A stretch of 64,000 nucleotides of DNA, from assembly GCF_051020955.1 (NCBI RefSeq), contig NC_135016.1, positions 13,100,001 to 13,164,000 on the forward strand, written 5' to 3'. The stretch's first letter is position 1; each line of letters opens with the position of its first letter. Shown here piece by piece: positions 20,931 through 33,097 of the stretch. The notes beneath the pieces were generated by a model. That model saw nothing but the letters and a program-made list of their open reading frames with translations. It had not been told where the DNA came from and made no database searches. Source of the DNA: Megalopta genalis. Taxonomy: Eukaryota > Arthropoda > Insecta > Hymenoptera > Halictidae. Made by a program: the position numbers and the translations under genes.

Positions 20931-22680
20931 CAAGCTCTCGTTCCACAATGAAGCGTAATAAATCTAGGTTGATTTAATACGCTACTTTCGTACGCGAAGT
21001 TATCATGAACAAAAGTAAGTGAATATATTTTTGACTTACTGTTTAGAAGGAAGTTCGAAAGTTTCTTGGCTGCGGAAAATACGTGTGCAAAGGATTTCCA
21101 CTATGGAAAGCACGGAAAATAATTTAGACCACTGATAGTTAAAGAGATTTATAATACCCGTTGCCTGGTACTCTTTCTTACTTCTACGTTATATTACTAA
21201 AAAGTTTCAAAGAACCGCGCGTATAAGGGATATCCAGCATAATGCGAGATGCGTTTAAAGAAAGAAGAAAGGGCGGAAGTGGTTTAAGTAATCCTTGGAA
21301 ACCTTTTGTAACAGTCCCAGCACGCTTCGGAGCAATTACTTATTTATTCATGTAAATTAACAGGAACCCAGTATGCTGCTCGAATAGAAGTTAAATTGCA
21401 AAATTATTTCATTGTTTATGATGATTATTAATTACCAGATTGTTAACGATTTAATTACTGCAAATTCTTTGGTAGCATTTAAAAAAAAAATTCACGTTGC
21501 GAAGTTCTAATTTGAATCATATTCACTAACGTGGTTAAATAATTTGCTTTAGGCTAATTGATGATTATTGTTAGTTTTCAGTAGATCAACTGTTGATAAT
21601 TAATGATGCAATAATTATTACTTACCGTATAGGGGGCCACACGAATTCACTTGAGATTTCCGCAGGTTTAACTGTAACAGAAAATTAAATCATACATTCA
21701 ATATTAGTTACAGTGATCTTGTGATAGTATTTTATTATTTTTAATATGCTATTGTAAACATTACAATGTATTGTTACAAACTGATTCTAATTTGAACGTT
21801 TATTTTAAATTACTTAAGAGAGCTAATTTATTTCCAAAGAAACATGCAGTGAAAAAATTAATGTCAACAATTGCTATAATTTTGATGAAAATTAAATCAA
21901 AATCTACATGGAATGAAATTTTTGAATTATTAAATTTAAAAATTATCGAATTTTTGAATGATAAAATTTAAAAAATTTTGTTTCTTTGAATGATTAAATT
22001 AACAAATTTTGGTTTTTCTTTTAATTATTTCATTTTGGAGTTTCTGAATTATTAAATGTTGAATTTTCGAATGTTTTGAATAAATGAATTTTGAAGCTTT
22101 TGAGTTATTGAATTAACGAATTTTATACTTTTCAAATTATTGAATTAATGAATTTCAAAATTCATTAATTCAATAATATATATATATATGTATTATTTTA
22201 CATAATATTCGCATTAAGACAGTTACTCTTTCGCTAAATTGTTTTCGGAGTAATTTAAAGCCTTCAATTAGTGCCACAACTGTCTTAACAGCTGCACACA
22301 ATATATAATATGTAATAATATGGTTTCTTGATTCCAAGCTGTTGAAGATTCATAACACTTCGCAAGAACTAATTATGTCTTGTTGAAGTGAGGACGATGT
22401 AATTACATCAATTAAACTGTTCTTGATTTTATCTTTCCTTTTTTGTCGCATTTCAAGCATTCCCCGATGATGCAAATTAATCAGAAGCATGTATTGCAGG
22501 TGTTGCACGTAACGAGCGGATTACTTTTCGTATTTGTCGATGCATACTCGATATGTTCTGATCATCTCTTGATTATCATCGTTTACTTATCACGATTAAA
22601 ATCCTGATTGGCTTCAGCTGGTGATACTTATTTTCCCAAAGTCGTTTGTTCAAACGTTTCATAAAAGCGGAGTTGAGCAT
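20931..22680. other. Unique AT-rich DNA
   Basis: No family was recognised. A stretch at 21960-22170 has repeated GAATTATTGAATTAATGAATTT-like sequence. A 66-codon Lys-rich frame at 21771-21971 is probably chance. Confidence 0.3.
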
Positions 22681-23100
22681 TATTCGAATTGTTTCGAATA
22701 AATATTTATCTATGACAATTATCGGAATAAATTTATCTTAGTCGAATATTTTGTATATTATCCGAATAACGATTATTCGCCATAAATTCTTCTATCTATT
22801 TATTCGCATAATTCTTTATTCGAATAGAGATCGTAAAATTATTCGACTAATAATGCTAATAATTGTTGAGTATGTTTCTTTTTATCTAATTAAGCTTGTG
22901 ATAAATTTGTGTTTCTTTTTACTTAATTTTATAAGAATATAATATGTATTTACATGAATACATTCAGGATCACTTTAATTTCAATTAGTCACAGAATTAT
23001 AAAATTGCTTATTCGGATAAATATTTATTTCGATAAGTTTTTATTCGATTGAATATTTATTCGATAGTGGCGAAGAAAATTGTATTCGTTATTCTTTATC
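22680..23100. repeat. Degenerate TTCGAATAA palindromic repeat region
   Basis: Frequent ATTCGAATAA / TTATTCG motifs (for example GAATTGTTTCGAATAAATAT). Similar regions are at 6310-6370, 27770-27970, 40160-41090 and 51735-52060. Confidence 0.55.
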
Positions 23101-24230
23101 CCTTATCTGCCCAACACAGCACGAAGCTTCTTTCAAATATAAAATTCAAATATAAAATAGGATGATCGATCGATTAGATAATTCGGAGAATCAACAGAAC
23201 AATTTTTGTCGTATTACTCAGTGAACGATTAATCACTAGACGAAGCTATCCGTGCTAGGGGTAAAAACTCTTACCCTATTCATATTGGTTATGAGTCACT
23301 AACTGTTAGGGCTGGTCTATTCTCCCCTCGCAAACATAATAAAATATAGGCACGATAGTTCACGAAAGTATCCGAATATTCGTATTTTCAACACCGAGTT
23401 TGTGAAATACAGGCTGTCCAATAAGTTCTCGGCAAATTTAATTACAAAAACATAACATCGAGCGGTATTCAAATTTTATTGAAATAGATTTGTTTAATAG
23501 GATTCGAGCATGTATTTGACATTAAAACGTCAGGCTTCGAATCTTTTAATTCGCTAATTTATTAGTTTAATTAAACTGTGTGCTAAATACTCTGATGACA
23601 AATTGTGTGTATTGCTCCCTATATATCAATAAAAAGGAAAATAATAAAAATATATTTGTGTGAAATTTTTCGGTAAATTTATTTCTTTGAAAATATATCA
23701 TGATGAAAATCGTACATAATTCGAATAATTACAGTTTTTTAATGTTTCTAAAGAAAAATGAGAAAGTAATTTATAATGCTCTAGAGCTTTAGAGATAACA
23801 TAAAGTAATTTTTACAAGAGTCCACTAAAAATTTATCGTTATAAAAATAAAATAAAAACGTTATTAGTCTGTTAGCTGACATGTTTCTTTGCATTTTACA
23901 AATCTGCACATGTCGTAGATGCATGATAATCCGTAGTAATTTGTATAACAAATTCATATAACAACCTGTTTGCTTTAATTAGCTCTAAGTTCAATTTTCC
24001 GTAAAAGTAGTGAAAAGAAAAATGGTGAGTAATGGTGGAAAATTTCGCACCATTTCACAGTTGTAACAAACGATTATTGTCGGATGATCATTCTCAGACA
24101 GTCATGTACTGCGAACGTGTCGACCACGTTCCTGTTAATCTGCGAAGTTATTTCCGGAACTCTGTTGCAATTCCGCGTTGCGTTCGGAAACTCTGAAAAT
24201 AAATTATATCGTTTAGAACGTGCAATCGGC
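23100..24230. other. AT-rich DNA with a possible orphan transposon end
   Basis: ACAGGCTGTCCAATAAGTTC at about 23409 resembles a transposon terminus, but no inverse partner was found. Nothing else was recognised. Confidence 0.3.
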
Positions 24231-25210
24231 GCTACAAGTTTCGCAACTGACGTCCAACAATGAAGGATTACACAATAAATTACACCAGAGAATATAAATC
24301 ATGATTCAATTGAAACGATATAGTCGATAGATTGTGAAGATACTTATAGAATTACAAAGACATTAAAACTTCGTATATAATCTTTCAAATGTTATTGCTT
24401 TGTACAATTTTCTTAGCATTATCGTCTTTTAAAATATTTTAAATATTATTGCTTTATGTTTTGAGTTATTTATATATTATTTATATTTATATATTATATA
24501 TTTTTTGAGTTATATTATTGCTACAAGTTTCGCAACTGACGTCCAACAATGAAGGATTACACAATAAATTACATCAGAGAATATAAATCATGATTCAATC
24601 GAAACGATATAGTCGATAGATTGTGAAGATACTTATAGAATTACAAAGACAGTAAAACTTCGTACATAATCTTTCAAATGTTATTGCTTTGTACAATTTT
24701 CTTAGCATTATCGTTTTTTTTAAAATATTTTAAATATTATTGCTTTATGAAAAATGTTATACGATATAGCTTTTGCAAATCTTTTAAAATGTTATAGCTT
24801 TGTAAAATGTTGTTAGCATTATCGCTTTTTAAAATATTTAAAATATTATTTCTTCGTAAAATTTTGTTAGCATCATCGCTTCGTAAAATATGTTAAATAT
24901 TATTGCTTTACAAAAAATGTTATATGATATTGCTTTGCAAATCTTTTCAAATATTATTGCTTTGTAAAATTTTCTTAGCATTACCATTTTTTAAAATATT
25001 TTAAATATTATTGCTTTGTAAAAATGTTTGAATGATATTGCTTTGCAAAAAATGTTATATGATATTGCTTTGCAAATCTTTTCAAATATTATTGCTTTGT
25101 AAAATTTTCTTAGCATTACCATTTTTTAAAATATTTTAAATATTATTGCTTTGTAAAAATGTTTGAATGATATTGCTTTGCAAATCTTTTCCGATATAAT
25201 TGCTTTATAA
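24231..25210 (+). repeat. 289 bp tandem duplication plus ATTGCTTTG minisatellite
   Basis: GCTACAAGTTTCGCAACTGA starts at 24231 and 24520, and similarity runs through about 230 bp of the second unit. It then passes into an array of ATTATTGCTTTGTAAAATTT / GATATTGCTTTGCAAATC units. A larger unit is repeated at 24926 and 25061 (135 bp step), and a shorter one at 25168. Confidence 0.85.
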
Positions 25211-25690
25211 AATTGCTAATACAATAAAAAAACGGTGTAATTTGAACGGTGCTCATAAAATACGTGTATAATATAAAGTGATAAAAGCGCTATCGAAAGG
25301 AAATATTTCTTCTGTTATGCTTTTTCATTTAACCAACATTGAAAGGGTTAAATGGACTTAAAAAGTGTAATCACGTAAAACAAAATAAAGCTATTTTTTT
25401 ATAACGATTATACGCGTAAAAAACAGCTCACTATGATCGAGAAGAATGTTTTAATATTCTCTATTAAATATTATATTTTATAAAAGTGTTGCATTTAAGC
25501 GAAATAAGAAAAGAAAATCGAACTTATACAAAGCAATTATCGTAACTTACACACTTTTCAAAGTGATCGCAATAACTAACTGGTTAAACAATGCGGCTTT
25601 CACTGTGCCACGGCTAGAAGATATTTCATTTTTACCGTAAACTGAAAAAGAATGAATTCCGCGAACTAGTAAATATTACACGACACGCTT
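25211..25690. other. Unique AT-rich DNA
   Basis: No feature was recognised. Confidence 0.3.
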
Positions 25691-26050
25691 TGCTGCGAAA
25701 TGGAGAACGGTTCGACAGTGACCGTTTGGAAAAAAAACCCGAGGACATTAAATTCCAATAATGTCTGGCGCGGAAAAGGATACTCGGCCGTCCCGCAGAT
25801 TTCGCAGTCATCAATCGAAGGAAAAATTCGACAAGCGGTGGAAACTATCCCGTGGAACGGGTCCACCGGCAAAAAAAAGAGGCCGTCATAGGCGCGGCGC
25901 GGACGTGTCAAAAAACTGAAACTCGCCGGTGGAGGCTACCCGCTCGAATTCCCGAAAGTCAATTTTCATTAGGGCCGGAATTGGGCTCGTTGCTCGGCGG
26001 TCCAAACGGCTCGAATAGGACAAACCAGAGAGAAAGAGCGAGATAAACTG
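25690..26050. other. GC-richer segment next to the GA tract
   Basis: Overlapping frames of 60-81 codons occur on both strands without motifs. It directly precedes the purine-rich tract. Confidence 0.3.
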
Positions 26051-26059
26051 TCCAGAGAC

Positions 26060-26080
26060 GAGAAAGAGAAGTGATGTCGT

Positions 26081-26126
<46 letters not shown>

Positions 26127-27200
26127 ATCGAAAGAGAGACGTGGGGAGGGAAAGAGAGACGGAAAGATAGACAGAAACAGGAAAGAAGAGGGAGAAAAAC
26201 AGTGGAGAAAGAGAGGGAGAGAGAAAGAGAAAGAGAGAGATGAACACAGTGAAACAGAGAGAAAACGAAAGCCAAAGAGAAAGAGAAACAGAGAGAGAAT
26301 AAGAAGCAAAAAGAGAGAGAGAAACATAGATGGAAATGGAGAAACAGGGAGAGAAAGGAACAGAATGAGATAGGGAAACGAAAAGAGATAAGAAAAATGA
26401 AGAGGGCGAAAAAGAGTTGAAGAGGGAGAGAGAGAGGAAGAGAGAGAGAGTGTCGAAGGGAAAGAGCGAAACAGAGAGAAACAGAAAGAAAAAACGAAGA
26501 GAGAAAGGGTGCCGAAAAGAGAGAAACAGAGTGAGAAGAGAATGAAGTGAGGCGGAGAAAGAAAGGGAGCCGAAGAGAGAGAGCGCGCGAGAGAGAGGGA
26601 GAGAGAGAAACAGAGAGAGAATAAGAAACAAGAAAGGGAGAAAAACGGAGATAGAAATTGAGAAACGAGGAAACAGAGAAACACGAGGAGAAAGAAACGG
26701 AGTGAGAGAAGGAAACGAAGGGAGATAAGAAAAACGAAGAGAGAGAGAAAAAAGAATGAAGAGAGAAAGGAGGGAGAGAGAGAGAAATAGTGAGAAAAAA
26801 ACTAATTGAAAAAAAGGGTCGGTGTGAGAAAGAGTGTCGAAAAGAGAGAAACAGAAAGAGAAGAGAACAGAAAGAGACGGAAAAAGAATGAGAGCCAGAG
26901 AGAGAGAAACAGAGAGAGAAAAAGAGCCGAAGAAAGAAAGAAACAGAGAGAGAGAGAGAGAGAGAAGATGAGTCGAAGAGAGAGGAAGAAACAGAGAGAA
27001 AAAGTGTCGAAGAATGAGAGAGAAACAGAGAGAGAAAAAGAGCCGAAGAATGAGAGAGAAACAGAGAGAGAAAAAGAGCCGAAGGATGAGAGAGAAACGG
27101 TGAGAGATATATAACCTAACAGAGAGCGAGAGAGAAAGGGAGGAAGAAGAGAGCGAGAGAGAGAGAGTGAGCCGGAGAGAGAGAGACGAAGAGGAGGGAG
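26060..27200 (+). repeat. 1.1 kb purine-rich GA tract
   Basis: Almost entirely A and G on the plus strand: pure (GA)n near 26081-26125 and interrupted GAGAGAAACAGAGAGAGAAA-type units elsewhere, including a 30-40 bp unit with AGAAAAAGAGCCGAAGAATG at about 26920-27090. The minus strand is open for 422 codons (25969-27237), but the product would be Ser/Leu/Phe only, as expected for CTC/TCT codons. I treat it as a low-complexity artefact. Confidence 0.95.
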
Positions 27201-27770
27201 GAGGCGAAGCATGCCAAGTTGCGTGAACCCGAATCATAAGTTTGAACGGTGTGCCGGTGTACGCCGGCGAACGGAGTTAATTAAATTCACTCGATTAATT
27301 AGGCTATTTGTCAGCCTTGCCGTCGATTTTGGGGTCGTCCGTACCAGCAGAGAGACTAATGATAGTCCGCTCGCACGTCCTCCGAATGGATGACTATCCG
27401 ATACTCGGCAAATTATTAAACTCTGCGGACCCTCGAGGGGGTAAAAACTCTCCTTCGCTCTCCGAGGAAATGCCGACGGAATTTCGAAACTCGTAACCAC
27501 GTCTGGACAGTTTTCACTGTTTTCAGTATACAGTCGGTTTATTCGATCGTTGCTCGTTTACCTCCAGCTTTTTCACGGATTTTTAAACCTCCAAGTGGTG
27601 ACCACCGTTTTAACCCACATTCGTCCCCTCATGTCAATTTCACAGTCTTCACGGATACCGATGAAATAATCTGTTCTATTCATCGTTTCATTGGTTCTGA
27701 ACAACGCGCATAATCAACGTTAAAAAATTTTCCACACGTAATTCTGTATTTATTTATTAATTGTTCCGAA
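27200..27770. other. Mixed-composition unique DNA
   Basis: GC-richer until about 27500, then AT-rich. Short overlapping frames only. Confidence 0.3.
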
Positions 27771-27970
27771 TAAATATTTGCCTAAAATGATTAGCGGAAT
27801 GAATTCTTTTCAGTCGAATATTTCATTCGAATAATTCGTTATTCTTTAAACATTATTTTATCCATTTTTATTCGAATATAATTTGAAAAATCCTTAATTC
27901 GACAAAGTAATACGGAAGAAATAAATCGATTGTTCGAATAAATTATTTTACAATGAATTCCTGTACGAAT
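27770..27970. repeat. TTCGAATAA palindromic repeat region
   Basis: Repeated CGAATA/TTATTCGAA words (for example TCATTCGAATAATTCG), like 22680-23100. Confidence 0.5.
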
Positions 27971-30370
27971 AAATTCTTGAAACAGCGATGAGATTATGAA
28001 AATTTAGGAACGTTGTCGTATTATTTCGAATTTATCAAAGTTATTAAAGGAGGAGAAAATCGTGATTGACTCCTGTGCTTTGCAATCGATGCAGGCAATT
28101 TTTATTTCGCATACCTATTCGTAGTTATAGCAGTTACAAAATAAAGTGGACAATACATCACTGAATAAAATTTTACGCTGAATTTATAAAAAATTGTCTT
28201 TCATTTCCTCCCCCCCCCAAAATTAAATTATTATCCGAATAACTTAACTGTATACTCGTTGGAATTTTGCGTAATAAATGTATAAATGTAATAGAGAAGT
28301 GTAAACCACGACTAATCATATGAACATACAGGAAGACATTAAATCAATGAAAACAAAAATAATTATATTTACAAATGACGTATCGACAAGTCGATACACA
28401 TCGATGCAAGATACAACAGGTTCTCAAATTTCCAACAGTTCTACAGCTCTTCATTAAATCTGACGTAATCATGTGTTGATCTTCCTTGGCTTAATACCAA
28501 TAATTTATGCTGCGGCTAATTAACTGTTTTCACAAATACAATGTTGAATGTTCTCGTACAGAAAGTGGGAATTATCCATATAGTTTGTGAATATTAATTA
28601 TTTCGTTAAAATCCATTCAAACATCGCTACGAATTAAATGTGCTTACATTTCTCTTCGCTTTAATTAAATTTTATTTGTAGCGATTTATGGTTTGATAAT
28701 TTACAAATGCTTCATGATATTTAGTTTTTGATCTTGTTTACACGTTTGCATTGTTTATCGCAGTGTATTATTTTATGTTTGTACGTATTTGTCGTCGTAT
28801 GTGTTCCTCTTTTGCGTGTTCATAACTTTTCGTTATTCAAAATATTTTTGTTAGTTGTAGTTTACGTCAAAAGCCATAATTTATGCATAATAAATGCATA
28901 ATTATTGATAATTACGTATTATTGAATCTGAATAAGTGGTCGATTTTTATCTTCAAGAAGAATTTTATTTTACGTTTAAAAATTCCCGCATATAGAATTT
29001 TTATATTGAATGCAAATTATGACAAAACTCATGACCAATGTTGCTATTGTCTTAATTTAAAAATTCTTAAATTTTAGCCTCGATTATATAATTGTAGCTA
29101 TAGCCAGACTTTCGAAAAGTAACATATTATTTGGTCCACACCAACGTACCACACGAAATTACCATTTCGTTGTCAAAATAAATATTATACAATGCGTGAG
29201 GAACAAAAATGTCCGCTAAAAGATATTATTTTGCGATTTTACATATATTCCTTCATTTTCGCAAGCACCGAAACGTCGAGAGAATATTTTAGCACAATGG
29301 AGCACGGTGTCAGCAACTTTTCGGTATAGTAATTACGATCCGACAACGCTAAGAACTATTCAGTATAAATCTTAATTCCTGCGGAACGGGAAGTTCACCA
29401 TGGCACGTAGAAAATTTCCTGTTACCGGAAGAACATAAAATTTAAAAACTCGTCGCCTGGAATGCTTCGCATTTCAGGGAATCGCGGAATATCTCCGCGA
29501 AATGTTATTCTCGCGAGACACATCGCAAACGGGGATAAAACATGAATATTTATTATGTAAATAGTTCTGTGCTGGAAACGTAAATATCGGAATAAATTTA
29601 CGAAAGAGCTAACAAATAATTTTAATAACATCCGTTGATTTTCTTCTTCACAAATTTGGCGGAGGTACGCAAGAATAAATATCTCGAAATGGAGTGAAAT
29701 ACATTTACATCGTGAATTTTGTGATATTTTTAACATTAAACGTATTATTATAGATAAAGAAAAAACAACTAGATATTAATAAAATCGAATCACGTAATTA
29801 AATACTTATAATCATTTTACTGCATACAAAATTATGTTTTATTGGCTTTTCTATATTCTAGATTAACAAAATTTGAGATTTATTTCAATAAAACCTGGCA
29901 CAAAATAGGTAAAAAAATTAATTTTATTTCTTTAAATATTTGTAAATTCTTATTCAATACTTGATCAAATTTAATTATTGTTAGAATCTCCAGGTGTCTT
30001 TAGTGTCTATTTGATACAATTGTATTCCTACAACACAGGAACCTAGTTATACTTAGATATTTCAAATCTACATTATTTTATTATCAGCGAAAAAGTATGC
30101 GATAGTTATACGTATTTTACCGCAGCAGTGCTTTGTACCATACTCATGTTTCGCGGTTATGCCAACCTGATACCAAAGAAGAAAAAGGTAATATCTGAAT
30201 ACATGTTCACAATTTCCATGATTTTACCGTCAATAAAAGAGTTTCCAACAACTTCTCGCACTGTATCCGTATTTTACACCACGGTCACAGCTTGCTACCG
30301 TGAAAACCGAAATGATACCAAATAAAAAGTGGGTATAAGCATTTGCACAGGTATCCACGTGAACCGTTCT
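27970..30370. other. AT-rich unique DNA
   Basis: No gene was recognised. Frames at 28883-29077 (plus), 29422-29736 (minus) and 30128-30325 (plus) lack known motifs. A C9 run lies near 28210. Confidence 0.3.
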
Positions 30371-30509
30371 TATGGCGAAGACCATGAGAAGTTGTTCGTG
30401 TTATTGAGCGAGTTTTTTAACACGACATCATCGCTGACATCAGAGCGGAAGTAGATGAAGGAGATTGCGATCAGCCCTGCTAAATCGTTCGAAGAAAAAT
30501 AAAAGCATG

Positions 30510-30770
30510 GTGTGTCGCTCGAACGAAGCAATCTATGGGCTACATCAAGCTGGAAGACAATGGCACGAGAGGCTTTGCTGTAAGCTGAAAGACTTAGGAC
30601 TTGAGCCAACTGTTGCGGACCCTTGTGTCTACTAGTCCAGGCCAGGGGATTCTATGTTATTCATGGTCGTACACTTTGACGATATGTTAATTATCTCGAT
30701 CACAGATGGACTGCGGAAGTCCAGGACGGATTCAGCCAGCGATCCGATATTGAAGTTCCGAAGAAAGCAG
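30510..30770 (+). pseudogene. Ty1/copia retrotransposon reverse transcriptase remnant
   Basis: From 30510 the plus strand reads VCRSNEAIYGLHQAGRQWHE, then RLCCKLKDLGLEPTVADPCVY, a stop, and VVHFDDMLIIS. This matches the copia-type pol order: the K.LYGLKQA.RQW motif, ADPC.Y, then the catalytic (Y/F)xDD box followed by hydrophobic residues. The stop after PCVY and the loss of frame after 30716 show that it is dead. Upstream, decayed sequence back to about 30370 may belong to it. No LTRs were identified. In a live element this enzyme copies the RNA in cytoplasmic particles. Confidence 0.85.
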
Positions 30771-30911
30771 ATCACCATGTTCAGAAATTCAAATTCGATG
30801 AAAACTCAGTTCTCGATGAAATGGTGATTCTGTTTCCGTTATTATCCTATTAAATTCTAAACAATCATAGTATGAAAATTAATAAAAATCTCTCTGAAGT
30901 ACTCCAACGAA

Positions 30912-30914
<3 letters not shown>

Positions 30915-30946
<32 letters not shown>
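30915..30946 (+). repeat. (CA)n microsatellite
   Basis: About 15 CA units. Confidence 0.95.
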
Positions 30947-30947
<1 letters not shown>

Positions 30948-31047
30948 TTTTCTCTGATACAAAAGTAAAAGTAATTACCTCTCCGACTACGTAATTAATC
31001 CTTATAAAACCAATTATTTTTCTTGCGTGTTACAGTACTGATAGCTG

Positions 31048-31248
31048 GACTGCGGATGTTTATGCAAATTCACATTTTTACGAGTTCCTCGATAAAAATC
31101 TGGAGAAGGAAAGGATTTCTCCTTACATCGACTAGAAAATTCTTTATGGTGAACGTAAAATAATCATGCAATTAGTTTTCGTTAATGTGCACGTTTAATG
31201 GGATTCTGAAAACTTCCATATATCGTAAATGCCCGAAGATCCGCAGTC
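31048..31248. mobile_element. CTGCGGAT-ended MITE
   Basis: Begins GACTGCGGATGTTTATGCAA and ends GAAGATCCGCAGTC. The terminal 10 bp are perfect inverts. No coding sequence. Decayed relatives occur at 19527, 33429, 37681 and 42051. Confidence 0.65.
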
Positions 31249-31430
31249 TGCTAATAGCCTATGAAACCATTTTCTCGTGAAATAGGTTTATATATTCTAT
31301 CTGTCATTGAATTCACTAGATTCTGCATGTCCGTTTCTGTTATTTCGTTTCAACAATCGATGATCACACGTTTCGATTCTGTAACATCATCAATCTGCCT
31401 AGCATTTCGGTATACTTTTCGTGATGATAT

Positions 31431-32594
31431 ACCTAGCGATTATTGGTTTTAGTCTGACAATGATCCGAAGCATACCGCTAAAATAGTCAAAGAATGGGTA
31501 TTATATAACGTTCCACACGTGGTGTGGAATTACCATTGTCCCATCGATGAACACAAGGTTTCCCACTCCACTAGATGCCACGCAGCCCCAAACTAATACA
31601 GATCCATCATTATGTTTTATAGTCGGTCGTAGATTTCGCGGTTCTAATTCTGTGTGATCCAAGAAGAAAGCCATTTATTAGCAAGAAAAATAAAATTGTA
31701 CGTTTAAAATTAGTCGAGAATTTATTTATGAAAATAATTCATTCTGGGACAAAGTATTATTCTCTGATGAGAGTAAATTTAACGTTTTTGGTAGCGATTG
31801 ACGTAAAAGTGGTTGGAGGAAATGGAACACAGAATTAGAACCGCGAAATCTACGACCGACTATAAAACATAATGATGGATCTGTATTAGTTTGGGGCTGC
31901 GTGGCATCTAGTGGAGTGTGAAACCTTGTGTTCATCGATGGGATAATGGACGAAACAAAATACTTAAAAATTTTGCAGGAAAATTTAAAATGCAGTGAAT
32001 CAAAATTGAATTTACCTAGCGATTATTGGTTTCAGTCTGACAATGATCCGAAGCATACTGCTAAAATAGTCAAAGAATGGGTATTATATAACGTTCCACA
32101 CGTGGTGCCACATCCACCGCAAAGTCCCGATTTAAACCCCATTGAACATTTATGAGATGAAGTAGAAAGATGATTAAGAAATACGGTTATTACTTCGAAA
32201 GAAGTGTTAAAACGAAATATTATTGAAATATGGCAATCAATAGATGCGAATGTTACTTCTAAGTTGGTCCACTCAATGGAAAACAGATTTAGGGCTGTTA
32301 TAAAAGCAAAAGGTGGATCGACTTCCTATTAAAACCTTTAATCGTTCAATTTAAATAAATATTAATTGTTTCGTTCGAATACTTTTGTGAGCCATTTCTG
32401 GTACGTGTTTACAATCAATGTACTGTAAAAACGCTATATATTGTTGAATTATTTTCTAATTTTGCTTACGCAGTCTTAAGACCCATCCCTTGTTATATGT
32501 GTCATATTATATCAAATGCTTCAGTTTAACACATATATTTTATTAATTGAATGTTAGAAACGCGTAAGCGTTCGAATACTTTTGTGTGTGAGTG
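31431..32594. mobile_element. Rearranged inverted Tc1-like composite, copy 2
   Basis: There are three blocks: a plus-strand fragment at 31431-31521 (DYWF.SDNDPKHTAKIVKEW), a minus-strand fragment at 31536-31651 (TELEPRNLRP to FIDG), and a plus-strand arm from 31652 to the terminus. The junction at 31651/31652 is the reverse complement of the one at 13320/13321 in copy 1 (GGATCACACAGAATTAG). The outer end GTGTGTGAGTG is followed by TA (32595-32596), as in copy 1. The extra fragment at the left shows a further rearrangement. Confidence 0.82.
31656..32342 (+). pseudogene. Tc1-like transposase remnant
   Basis: Starts DPRRKPFISKKNKI. A one-base loss near 31710 shifts the frame compared with 13319-12644. 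The frame is restored around TELEPRNLRP and continues through SVLVWGCVASS, FIDGIMDETKYL and DYWFQSDNDPKHTAKIV to SPDLNPIEHL and KAKGGSTSY. The second catalytic Asp and the Glu are 34 residues apart. Stops occur before NLVFIDG and after PIEHL, and again after DEVER; the last two are shared with copy 1. No DNA-binding domain remains. Confidence 0.9.
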
Positions 32595-32923
32595 TAGGTA
32601 TGTATCTCCTTCACATAGACTGTATAGAATCGTGTATTACAGAGTCAATCGTGTCGCCACCATCGCACGGTTCATGAAAAATGGAACCACGAGAAATACA
32701 GAACGAGAGAGTTATCGAGAATTTATCAGATCGTCTCTCGTTGCGACTAGTATGAATATTTTCTATGCAGTCGACGTGTTAGCACGGTTCAATTACTATC
32801 GCGAGAAAGTTCATTAGAGAGCAGCTAAAGAGGCTATAAAGTATTTGACCCCTTAAGGAAGAACATCTTTTTCTCCAGTTATGAGGCTGATAAACTTCAA
32901 ATCCATTTTGCGCCATTCCAAAC

Positions 32924-33097
32924 ACAGTAAATTCTCCCTAATTCGCGCTCAGATTGTACATAAAAATGGACAATTTGGGAAGACGATTGTTAACAACTAT
33001 AACAACGAGCCGCAAGGTTTGAATAATCGTATCTCCTTTTCCCAAATTGTCCATTTTTGTGCGCAATTTGAGCTCAAATTAGGGAGAAATTACTATA
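32924..33097. mobile_element. CAGTAATTTCTCCC-ended hairpin MITE
   Basis: The left end CAGTAAATTCTCCCTAATTC and right end AATTAGGGAGAAATTACTAT are imperfect inverts. Inside, AAAATGGACAATTTGGGAAG pairs with TTCCCAAATTGTCCATTTTT. The core AACGAGCCGCAAGG matches the copies at 2634 and 3983. Confidence 0.75.

Noticed and set aside
25969..27237. 422-codon minus-strand open frame
   Set aside because: The product is almost only Ser, Leu and Phe from CTC/TCT codons of the GA tract, so it is low complexity and not a protein gene.
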